A stretch of DNA of 5,400 nt from GCA-2746795 sp046496595 (lineage in GTDB: Bacteria; Chloroflexota; Anaerolineae; Promineifilales; Promineifilaceae): assembly GCA_046496595.1 (NCBI GenBank), contig JAWOGU010000717.1, forward strand, positions 1 to 5,400. The letters run 5' to 3'. Below the pieces are notes generated by a model. That model made no database searches, was not told the DNA's origin, and saw only the letters and a list, made by a program, of their open reading frames with translations. How positions within the stretch are numbered: position 1 is the stretch's first letter; every line of letters starts with the position of its first letter. Below are positions 1 to 4,719 of the stretch, piece after piece. Made by a program: the position numbers and the translations under genes.

Positions 1-424
1 GCGTGGGCGCGAACAGGGCGACTGCTTTGCCTTCCACGCCTGACTGCTGCGCCAGCCGCGCCAGATTTTCGATGACGGCCGGTTCTTGCTGTTCGCGCAG
101 GTAGCTTTCCAACAAGTCGGCGATGGTCTGATTTAAGGCGGGGTCTTCCAGCGCTGCCAGACGCTGCTCGGCGCGGATCCAATCGCCGTCGGCAGCGTAG
201 CTCTGGCTGACCAGGTAGAGGTATTCCGCTTTGTAGCGCTCGCTGAAGCGGGCTGGGCTGACTTCCGTGTAGACGATGGGCGAGACCACCCAAGCGTAGT
301 ACAACGCGCCAGCCAGACCGATGATCAGTCCTAATAGAATCAGACCGGCAGCCGAAGCGCGGTTGAGGGAACGGCCGTTCTCCGGCAGAGGCTGTGTGCG
401 TCGTCGGCGTTGGCGGCGGGTCAT
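1..424 (-). CDS. Membrane-anchored protein of unknown function, partial (C-terminus off the left edge)
   Basis: My own translation of the minus strand from the ATG at 424 stays open for 141 codons to the window edge. It has a very basic N-terminus (about nine Arg in the first 25 residues), one membrane segment at about residues 26-46, then a YYAWVVSP motif and a helical region rich in Tyr, Leu and Ala. The layout predicts an inner-membrane anchor with an extracytoplasmic helical domain that may be TPR-like (inference). It is a paralog of the 128-residue protein directly upstream: both share membrane segment - W-V - P - T - Y-K-x-x-Y-L - GD - AAL - LARLA in the same order. The start codon overlaps the upstream stop in an ATGA, suggesting translational coupling; there is no strong Shine-Dalgarno sequence of its own. 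No family was recognised. Confidence 0.8.
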   Translation of the reverse strand, partial: MTRRQRRRRTQPLPENGRSLNRASAAGLILLGLIIGLAGALYYAWVVSPIVYTEVSPARFSERYKAEYLYLVSQSYAADGDWIRAEQRLAALEDPALNQTIADLLESYLREQQEPAVIENLARLAQQSGVEGKAVALFAPT

Positions 425-807
425 GGCTGCGGGGTTGCCTCAGGTGTAAGATACGGCGCCATGGCGGGAGAGGTGCGCCCCAGGTCGTTTGCCAGCCGCG
501 CCAACTGCTGAATTTCAGCCGGATTACCGCCTTGTAAAATTCGGTCTAATGTGAGCGAGAAGAGCAAGTCTTCGCCGCCAACGCCCAGAGCGGCGATTTT
601 TTGGCGGGCGGCAGGCAGGTCGCCGGTCAGGGCGTAGTCGGCGGCGACCATGAGCAGGTAATCCTGTTTATAGTCTGCCGCCAGCACAGAGGGATTGGCG
701 TCAGTGAACTCGGTAGGCCAGGCCACCCAGCCCAGGAACAAACCCAGGCCAATGCCGATGACCAGACCAATGCCAATGAAGCCAAATACGGAAAGCCAGC
801 GTTTCAT
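421..807 (-). CDS. Small membrane-anchored protein of unknown function (128 aa)
   Basis: This complete 128-residue protein begins MKRW, has a Gly/Ile/Leu-rich membrane segment at about residues 5-27, then WVAWP. An Ala/Leu-rich helical region (about residues 40-108) follows, with a segment YLLMVAADYALTGD that resembles one TPR-like helix pair. The tail is Pro/Thr-rich (PYLTPEATPQP). The predicted topology is an N-terminal anchor with the rest outside the cytoplasm. It is homologous by eye to the next gene in the same direction, sharing Y-K-x-x-Y-L, a GD turn and LARLA, so the two look like a tandem duplication. Its stop overlaps the next start by ATGA. No Shine-Dalgarno sequence precedes the ATG; an octamer repeat array begins only 8 bases upstream. 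No known family was recognised and no function is proposed. Confidence 0.8.
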   Translation of the reverse strand: MKRWLSVFGFIGIGLVIGIGLGLFLGWVAWPTEFTDANPSVLAADYKQDYLLMVAADYALTGDLPAARQKIAALGVGGEDLLFSLTLDRILQGGNPAEIQQLARLANDLGRTSPAMAPYLTPEATPQP

Positions 808-815
808 GATTTAGA

Positions 816-939
816 GTTGCAAAGTTGCAGGGTTACAAAGTGGCAAAGTTGCAGGGTTACAGGGTGTCTTGCCACTCTGCCGCCTTGCCACTCTGCCACT
901 CTGCCACCTTGCCACTCTGCCACCTTGCCGCCCTGTCAC
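816..939. repeat. Degenerate 8-bp tandem repeat array with internal inversion
   Basis: Positions 816-935 divide exactly into fifteen 8-base units. The first six (816-863) are of the type GTTGCAAA, GTTGCAGG, GTTACAAA, GTGGCAAA. After a hinge unit at 864-871 (GTGTCTTG), the remaining units (872-935) are CCACTCTG, CCGCCTTG, CCACCTTG and similar. Rephased, the second block is the reverse complement of the same loose unit, about CARRGTKR, so the array is two head-to-head blocks. It fills the space between the start of the 128-residue gene and the terminator of the tRNA. Several spurious open frames cross it because 8 is not a multiple of 3. No function can be assigned. Confidence 0.85.
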
Positions 940-968
940 AAAAAAAGGCCACCGTGTTGCTGGTAGCC
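940..968 (-). terminator. Intrinsic terminator of the tRNA-Leu transcript
   Basis: Read on the minus strand, GGCTACC (968-962) pairs with GGTGGCC (953-947): six Watson-Crick pairs and one G-U wobble around an 8-base loop. Seven U residues follow directly (946-940). It lies 57 bases beyond the tRNA 3' end, so it fits as the end of the tRNA transcript and separates it from the membrane-protein pair downstream. There is no T tract in the plus direction, so it is not expected to work both ways. Confidence 0.8.
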
Positions 969-1025
969 TGCCGTTTAACCTTGCTTGCCCTTGAACCGGG
1001 GCTATAATTCGCTCAGATTTATTGA

Positions 1026-1110
<85 letters not shown>

Positions 1111-1133
1111 CACTGCTCATTTGAGCGAGCAAA

Positions 1134-1162
1134 AGTATAGAGCAAGCTGTAGTATCTGTCAA
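1134..1162 (-). promoter_or_regulatory. Sigma70-type promoter of tRNA-Leu
   Basis: On the minus strand a perfect -35 box TTGACA (1162-1157) is followed by a 17-base spacer and a -10 box TATACT (1139-1134, five of six matches). Transcription should begin near 1127, leaving about 17 bases of leader before the tRNA. The leader contains a small GCTC-AAAT-GAGC hairpin. The -35 box shares position 1162 with the A of the divergent sigma gene's start codon. Confidence 0.88.
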
Positions 1163-1758
1163 TGGACGACGAAGACGTAGTCATCAAAAGAGCGCAACAA
1201 GGGGACGTAGCGGCCTACAACCGGCTGGTGCTGCATTACCAAAGCCTGGTGTACAACGTTGTCTATCGCATTATAGGCGAATCGCAAGGCGCGGAAGATA
1301 TGACGCAGGAAGCGTTTATTTCGGCTTACAAGTCGTTGAACAGTTTCCGGGGCGGCAATTTTAAGGCGTGGCTGCTGCGTATTGCCACCAATGCCTGTTA
1401 TGATGAACTGCGCCGCCACAAACGGCGTCCCCAATCATCTTTGGACGAATTGACCGAGGAGAATGAGTCGTTTAGCTTTTTGCGCAGCCCGGAGGAAGGA
1501 CCGGAGGCGCAGGCGCAGCGCGTGGAATTGATGCGGGCCATTGAGGGTTGTCTGGCAGGGCTGCCGGATGATCAACGGATAACGGCCGTTCTCTCCGACA
1601 TAGAAGGCTATGACTATAACGAAATCGCCGAAATTACCGCGTCATCCCTGGGCACCGTCAAGTCCCGTCTCAGCCGCGCCCGCAGCAAACTCCGCGACTG
1701 CCTGCAAGGCTTCCGGGAACTATTGCCGGCTGAATATCGTTTAGGAACTACCGGGTGA
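1162..1758 (+). CDS. ECF-family RNA polymerase sigma factor (SigE/RpoE-like)
   Basis: This 198-residue protein has the length and layout of an extracytoplasmic-function sigma factor, which binds core RNA polymerase and redirects it to a small regulon. Sigma2 covers about residues 20-88 and includes AEDMTQEAFISAYKSL, FRGG-FKAWLLRIATNACYD and the basic ELRRHKRR. A variable acidic linker (90-118) is followed by sigma4 (about 122-180) with LPDDQR, DIEGYDYNEIAEI and the recognition helix SLGTVKSRLSRARSKLRD. The ATG at 1162 gives the normal ECF N-terminus (MDDEDVVIKRAQQGD). No Shine-Dalgarno sequence precedes it and only 51 bases separate it from the tRNA, so the transcript may be leaderless or have a very short leader. 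A weak -10-like TATAGA lies at 1136-1141. The likely anti-sigma gene follows 98 bases downstream. A copy of AACGGCCGTT encodes TAV at residues 141-143 inside region 4. Confidence 0.95.
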   Translation: MDDEDVVIKRAQQGDVAAYNRLVLHYQSLVYNVVYRIIGESQGAEDMTQEAFISAYKSLNSFRGGNFKAWLLRIATNACYDELRRHKRRPQSSLDELTEENESFSFLRSPEEGPEAQAQRVELMRAIEGCLAGLPDDQRITAVLSDIEGYDYNEIAEITASSLGTVKSRLSRARSKLRDCLQGFRELLPAEYRLGTTG

Positions 1759-1759
1759 A

Positions 1760-1801
1760 TAATTGTCAATGGTTAATTTTCAATTGCAAATTGTCAATGA
1801 C
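1760..1801. repeat. Degenerate 7-bp repeat array (YAATNNN)
   Basis: Six consecutive 7-base units begin at 1760, 1767, 1774, 1781, 1788 and 1795: TAATTGT, CAATGGT, TAATTTT, CAATTGC, AAATTGT, CAATGAC. The AAT core keeps phase throughout. It starts just after the sigma factor stop and is far more AT-rich than the genes around it. The form recalls the short heptamer repeats known from some filamentous bacteria; its role is unknown. Confidence 0.7.
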
Positions 1802-1809
1802 TGACTGAC

Positions 1810-1857
1810 GACCGCCTGACTAACAGACTATTGGACTATTTGACTAACCGACTATCA
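1810..1857. repeat. Degenerate 8-bp repeat array (GACTANNN) abutting the anti-sigma start
   Basis: GAC occurs exactly every eight bases at 1810, 1818, 1826, 1834, 1842 and 1850. The last five units read GACTAACA, GACTATTG, GACTATTT, GACTAACC, GACTATCA. The array runs straight into the start codon at 1857, occupying the place where a ribosome-binding site would be. Its unit differs from the octamer of the array at 816-939, but the period is the same. Confidence 0.75.
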
Positions 1858-2750
1858 TGTTTGACTTTTTGAAGAATCTCACGAAATCGGATGAGGAGAA
1901 GCGGCGGGAAGCGTTTTCAGCTTACCTGGATAACCGGCTGCCTCAAGATCAGCGGCAGGCGTTTGAACAGCGGCTGGCGGCTGACGCCGATTTGCGTGCA
2001 GAATTGGAACTGGCGCAGTTGATTCGCCAGCACATGAGCCACATGCCGCGCCGCGCCGCGCCGCGCAGTTTTACGCTGGATGCTGCGGTGTATGGCAAGC
2101 CGCGTAAAGAACCATTGGTACAGGCGTATCCCTTCTTGCGGGCGGCGACGGTGATGACGGCGTTTTTCTTTGTGATCGCGCTCGGTTTGAGCGTTTTTGC
2201 CAGCCAGGGCGGCAGTGATATGGCCCCGATGGCGCAAACAGCCATGGAACCGGCGCCGATGATGGAAGAGCCGATGGTCGAAGCGGAAATTGCGATGGAA
2301 GAGGCTGTTGAAGAGCCGGCTGCTGCTCCCAAAGCGGCCGAAACATTTGCGGTGACGACTGAAGTTTTGGTAGAAGAAGCCGCTGAACTCGCGCCTATGC
2401 CCACACCGACGTTGGCGGCAACGGCCGTTTCTGAAATGGAAATGATGGAAGATGCGGCGGCAGGCACTGCGGCTGAGGCCGCGCCGGAACTCTCCGCATT
2501 GGCGCTGCCAACCGCTACAGTCTCTTCTTTACCCAGACCGACGGCCACGGAAACGGCCGTTGCCCGGCTGGCTGAACCGACCACTGTGGCTGCCGACGCG
2601 CTGGCGAACGCGGCAGAGGCGCAAACCGCCGCACCACTGCCTGAAACCGCAGCGCAGCCCATCCCCGTGCTGACGTGGCTGTTGATTGGCCTGGGTCTCC
2701 TGCTGCTGTTCCTGTTGGTGTTGACGCTTTTGGCGCGACGCCGACTCTAA
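1857..2750 (+). CDS. Probable membrane-bound anti-sigma factor, two membrane segments, no zinc motif
   Basis: This 297-residue protein follows the ECF sigma gene, the usual place for its regulator. Residues 15-70 form a charged helical domain (SAYLDNRLPQDQRQAFEQRL) resembling the N-terminal domain of anti-sigma factors, but there is no cysteine in the whole protein, so the zinc-binding H-x3-C-x2-C motif of zinc-type anti-sigmas is absent. The first membrane segment is about residues 94-115. A roughly 150-residue low-complexity stretch, rich in Ala, Glu, Met, Pro and Thr (about 118-268), is predicted to lie outside the membrane, with PTPT and RPTATETA patterns. A second membrane segment (about 270-292) ends in ARRRL. 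The inferred role is to hold the sigma factor at the membrane until an envelope signal releases it. No Shine-Dalgarno sequence precedes the ATG. Two AACGGCCGTT copies lie in the linker, each encoding TAV. Confidence 0.8.
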   Translation: MFDFLKNLTKSDEEKRREAFSAYLDNRLPQDQRQAFEQRLAADADLRAELELAQLIRQHMSHMPRRAAPRSFTLDAAVYGKPRKEPLVQAYPFLRAATVMTAFFFVIALGLSVFASQGGSDMAPMAQTAMEPAPMMEEPMVEAEIAMEEAVEEPAAAPKAAETFAVTTEVLVEEAAELAPMPTPTLAATAVSEMEMMEDAAAGTAAEAAPELSALALPTATVSSLPRPTATETAVARLAEPTTVAADALANAAEAQTAAPLPETAAQPIPVLTWLLIGLGLLLLFLLVLTLLARRRL

Positions 2751-2804
2751 AAACTATCCCTTATCAACGAGAGCTAGAGTCCCTTCTTTCCTCTCGCTTG
2801 CTCC

Positions 2805-3326
2805 ATGACCATTCCATCCGCCCCTGAAACGTTTGTCTACTGCCCCAAGTGCGCCGCGCCGCTGGTGACACGGCCGTTTGGCGGCAAGCCGCGCCGGACG
2901 TGCCCGGAATGCGGCTACGTTTACTTTACGGATCCCAAGGTGGGAGTAGGGGTGCTGGTGGTGGAAAACGGCCGTTTACTCCTGGTACGCCGCGCTATGA
3001 ATCCGGAAAAAGGGAAGTGGAGCCTGCCCGCCGGTTTTGTGGACAGTGGGGAAGATCCGCAGGAAACGGCCGTGCGCGAGACCTGGGAAGAAACCAATTT
3101 GAAGGTGGCGATTACCAGGCTGGAAGACGTCATTTTTAATCCACCCGCCAGACCGGGGCAGCCGGGAGCTTCGATCTTCATCCTCTACCGGGGGGCACTG
3201 CTTGGCGGAAAGCTAAGAGCCGGCGATGATGCTTCAGACGCCGGTTTTTTTGCGTTGGACGCCTTGCCGGAACTGGCGTTTGCCAGCACGCTTTATGCAG
3301 TAAAGAGGCTTAGAAGCACGGAATAA
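2805..3326 (+). CDS. Zinc-ribbon Nudix hydrolase
   Basis: This 173-residue protein has an N-terminal zinc ribbon with two CxxC pairs (Cys13/Cys16 and Cys33/Cys36) followed by a Nudix domain. The Nudix box spans residues 77-98: Gly77, Glu83, Arg91-Glu92 and the metal-binding Glu95-Glu96, with Asn98 where the consensus has Gly. The core begins VGVGVLVVENGRLLLVRR, and the C-terminal region contains FFALDALPELAF, as in Nudix proteins carrying the Nudix_N_2 zinc ribbon. Such enzymes hydrolyse nucleoside diphosphates linked to another group, often ADP-ribose, FAD or NADH; the substrate here cannot be read from sequence. It is cytoplasmic, with no signal peptide. It lies 54 bases after the anti-sigma gene on the same strand and may be co-transcribed, but no Shine-Dalgarno sequence precedes the ATG. 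Two palindrome copies or near-copies fall in the Nudix core, giving ENGR and ETAVRE. Confidence 0.93.
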   Translation: MTIPSAPETFVYCPKCAAPLVTRPFGGKPRRTCPECGYVYFTDPKVGVGVLVVENGRLLLVRRAMNPEKGKWSLPAGFVDSGEDPQETAVRETWEETNLKVAITRLEDVIFNPPARPGQPGASIFILYRGALLGGKLRAGDDASDAGFFALDALPELAFASTLYAVKRLRSTE

Positions 3327-3350
3327 TTGACTCCTAGAGATTAGAGACTG

Positions 3351-3432
3351 GTAGCCCGACAACACTCTTTTGACGGATGTAGCCCAGTATCCCTCCCCCA
3401 CTCCGCCAGGCGCGATAAGAAATCGCGGCTAC
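3351..3432. repeat. Possible small intergenic repeat element with GTAGCC ends
   Basis: The convergent gap carries GTAGCCC at 3351-3357 and again at 3379-3385, and the inverse GGCTAC at 3427-3432, so the segment has short inverted ends. Near its right end CGCGAT (3411-3416) and ATCGCG (3422-3427) form a six-pair hairpin with the loop AAGAA. The right end overlaps the TAG stop (3434-3432) of the minus-strand gene. Whether this is a dispersed element cannot be judged from one copy. The hairpin has no T tract on either strand. Confidence 0.35.
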
Positions 3433-3857
3433 TACACGTCTTCCCACTCGGTATCGGCGCCGGGCCAATCTACGACGGCGTGACGCTGCACGACCAGGAA
3501 ACGGCCGTTTTCGTCCCACAGCCCCAGGCTGCCTAAATCCCACCAGTCTACCTTGCCTGCCAGTTGTTCCCCGGAGCGCAGCGTCAGCGAAACGGCTTCT
3601 TTTGTTTTGAGCGCCCGCGCCAGATAGAAGGTGAGATATTTGCGTGGGCGGGCGTTGTGCCATTGAAATTCGGTTAACGGCCGTTCGTAATAAGCCGCCA
3701 GTTTTGCCACCAGTTCCGGATCCCGCACAGGGCGGTACTGCGTTTCGGCGTGATTAATGGGCGTAACGGCCTCCAGGCCAATGGCGTCCTTGATCGTTTG
3801 CGTATGAACGCCGCCGCGCAGCGCCCGCAAATAACGTAAGTGATCGCTCAGGCTCAT
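3432..3857 (-). CDS. Putative XRE-like HTH plus Hfq/Sm-like domain protein (141 aa)
   Basis: This 141-residue protein is not one I recognise as a named family. Residues 3-64 read like an XRE-type helix-turn-helix: LSDHLRYLRALRGG, TQTIKDAIGLEAV, INHAETQ, then DPELVAKLAAYYERPLTEF. Residues 71-131 look like Hfq: a helix PRKYLTFYLARAL, an Sm1-like stretch V89-S-x-x-L-x-x-G96-x-x-L99-x-G101-K-V103-D, and an Sm2-like QRHAV at 124-128 that lines up with the YKHAI motif of Hfq, keeping the key His. The last ten residues are acidic (ADTEWEDV). Hfq itself is an RNA chaperone; a role in RNA or DNA binding here is inference from hand alignment. Its ATG overlaps the stop of the upstream gene by ATGA, so the two are probably translated together. 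It is convergent with the zinc-ribbon Nudix gene. Confidence 0.75.
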   Translation of the reverse strand: MSLSDHLRYLRALRGGVHTQTIKDAIGLEAVTPINHAETQYRPVRDPELVAKLAAYYERPLTEFQWHNARPRKYLTFYLARALKTKEAVSLTLRSGEQLAGKVDWWDLGSLGLWDENGRFLVVQRHAVVDWPGADTEWEDV

Positions 3858-4591
3858 GCTGCCGCCTTCGCCGCTGTGTAGTAAGCCAGGGCCAGTTTTT
3901 GAATGGTGACTTCGCTGTCATCTGCCTGCTGGATGGTGATATTGTAAGGTGAAAAGCCGATGATGCGCCCGCTAAATTCCGTTTTGTCGAACAGGGTAAA
4001 GGTGATGACGGTTCCTGCTTCTTGCTGCGTTTGCAGATACTCAATTTCAAAATCGTCCACCGCTTCCGGCAAATGCCCGCGTTTGCGCCGGGTATCAGGC
4101 GGGCGTTGGGCTTGACGCGCTTTGTACGCTTTGTGGTAGGTGTTCAACAACTGCCGCGCTTCCGGGAAAGCGAGTTCCTCAAGCGGTTTGCCCAGGCGTT
4201 CGGTAACGGCCGTTTCGTCCTCATTCAGCTTGGCGAATAAGACACGTAAATAATCAAGCTGGCCTTCTGAAGCGGGGGTGGTTGGTGTTTGTTTGGCGGC
4301 CGGCGGCTGTTTTGCCTGGGGTGCGGGTGGCGCGGCCGGCTTTGGGGCTGCTGGCGCAGGCGCCGCTTTTGGAGGCGGCGCCGGTTTCTTTTTGGGTACG
4401 GGATCAGATTGAACCTTGATTTCGTTTTTGTTGACGTACAGCGCCTTCGCCAGTTTTTCCAGGTCCGCCATTTTGATCGGTTCGCCGTTTTCATAAGCAT
4501 AAATGCTGTTCGCCTTCACGCCTGATTTTCCGGCTAAATCTTTGACGGTCATGCGTTTTGTTTGCCGTAGTTCCCACAAATTTTGAGCCAT
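3854..4591 (-). CDS. Putative XRE-HTH / helical / Hfq-Sm-like fusion protein (245 aa)
   Basis: The protein has four visible parts. Residues 4-60 are a clear XRE-type helix-turn-helix (LWELRQTKRMTVKDLAGKSG, then NSIYAYENG and ADLEKLAKALYVNKNEI). Residues 64-106 are a Pro/Ala/Lys linker. Residues 107-158 form a charged helical segment (SEGQLDYLRVLFAKLN, GKPLEELAFPEARQLL) of a type seen in other uncharacterised proteins. Residues 178-240 resemble Hfq: DDFEIEYLQTQQ, then I196-T-F-T-L200, G208, GFSPYNITI (212-220) and QKLAL (231-235) against Hfq YKHAI. The Hfq His is replaced by Leu, while the Lys is kept. A strong Shine-Dalgarno sequence supports the start. The stop overlaps the next gene by ATGA; that gene has the same HTH plus Sm-like plan. 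A regulator binding DNA and RNA is plausible but unproven. Plain XRE repressor is the fallback reading. Confidence 0.8.
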   Translation of the reverse strand: MAQNLWELRQTKRMTVKDLAGKSGVKANSIYAYENGEPIKMADLEKLAKALYVNKNEIKVQSDPVPKKKPAPPPKAAPAPAAPKPAAPPAPQAKQPPAAKQTPTTPASEGQLDYLRVLFAKLNEDETAVTERLGKPLEELAFPEARQLLNTYHKAYKARQAQRPPDTRRKRGHLPEAVDDFEIEYLQTQQEAGTVITFTLFDKTEFSGRIIGFSPYNITIQQADDSEVTIQKLALAYYTAAKAAA

Positions 4592-4595
4592 GTTT

Positions 4596-4602
4596 ACCTC
4601 CC
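4596..4602 (-). promoter_or_regulatory. Strong Shine-Dalgarno sequence of the 245-aa HTH/Sm-like gene
   Basis: On the minus strand GGGAGGT (4602-4596) lies four bases before the ATG at 4591, so the GGAGG core is five bases away. This fixes the start and shows that the organism uses Shine-Dalgarno initiation, unlike several neighbouring genes that lack one. Confidence 0.85.
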
Positions 4603-4617
4603 AATTGTTATTGCCCT

Positions 4618-4634
4618 AAATTTACCACAAATTT
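4618..4634. promoter_or_regulatory. Candidate operator: two AAATTT boxes one helical turn apart
   Basis: AAATTT at 4618-4623 and AAATTT at 4629-4634 are separated by ACCAC, with an 11-base centre-to-centre spacing. Each box is itself palindromic. The site lies 27 bases upstream of the HTH-protein start and 16 bases upstream of the -35 box of the divergent Nudix gene, a position suited to autoregulation by the XRE-type protein. Assignment as an operator is inference; AT-rich promoter DNA can produce such matches by chance. Confidence 0.3.
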
Positions 4635-4649
4635 GCTGAGGATACCTGT

Positions 4650-4678
4650 TTGACCGGACTGATTCCAACTTCTACAAT
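4650..4678 (+). promoter_or_regulatory. Sigma70-type promoter of the ADP-ribose-type Nudix gene
   Basis: The -35 box TTGACC (4650-4655, five of six matches) and the -10 box TACAAT (4673-4678, five of six) are 17 bases apart. Transcription should begin near 4685, giving a leader of about 35 bases before the ATG at 4720. The site lies in the 128-bp divergent gap shared with the HTH/Sm-like operon. Confidence 0.75.
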
Positions 4679-4719
4679 CCATGTTCTGAGAAGTTCATCC
4701 TGGAAAGCTTGAGGTTGGT

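Noticed and set aside
816..939. CRISPR array
   Set aside because: The units are 8 bases, contiguous and degenerate, without spacers or a cas gene.
601..966. Plus-strand open frame containing repeated CHSATLPP
   Set aside because: The repetition comes from the 8-base array read in frame (24-base period), and the rest overlaps the better supported membrane-protein gene.
1949..2662. A 237-residue minus-strand open frame opposite the anti-sigma gene
   Set aside because: Its composition is almost only Ala, Ser, Val and Gly, the reverse reading of an Ala/Glu/Pro-rich linker; no motif, and the plus-strand gene has clear domains and context.
2768..2796. Inverted repeat CGAGAG/CTCTCG upstream of the zinc-ribbon Nudix gene
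   Set aside because: Only six pairs with a 17-base loop, likely by chance; no T tract and no link to the start codon.
3411..3427. Intrinsic terminator for the convergent genes
   Set aside because: The hairpin CGCGAT/ATCGCG is perfect, but no T run follows on either strand.
4022..4525. Plus-strand open frames opposite the HTH/Sm-like gene
   Set aside because: Low-complexity Arg/Phe/Gly reading of the reverse of the Pro/Ala/Lys linker; the minus-strand gene has a strong Shine-Dalgarno sequence and clear domains.
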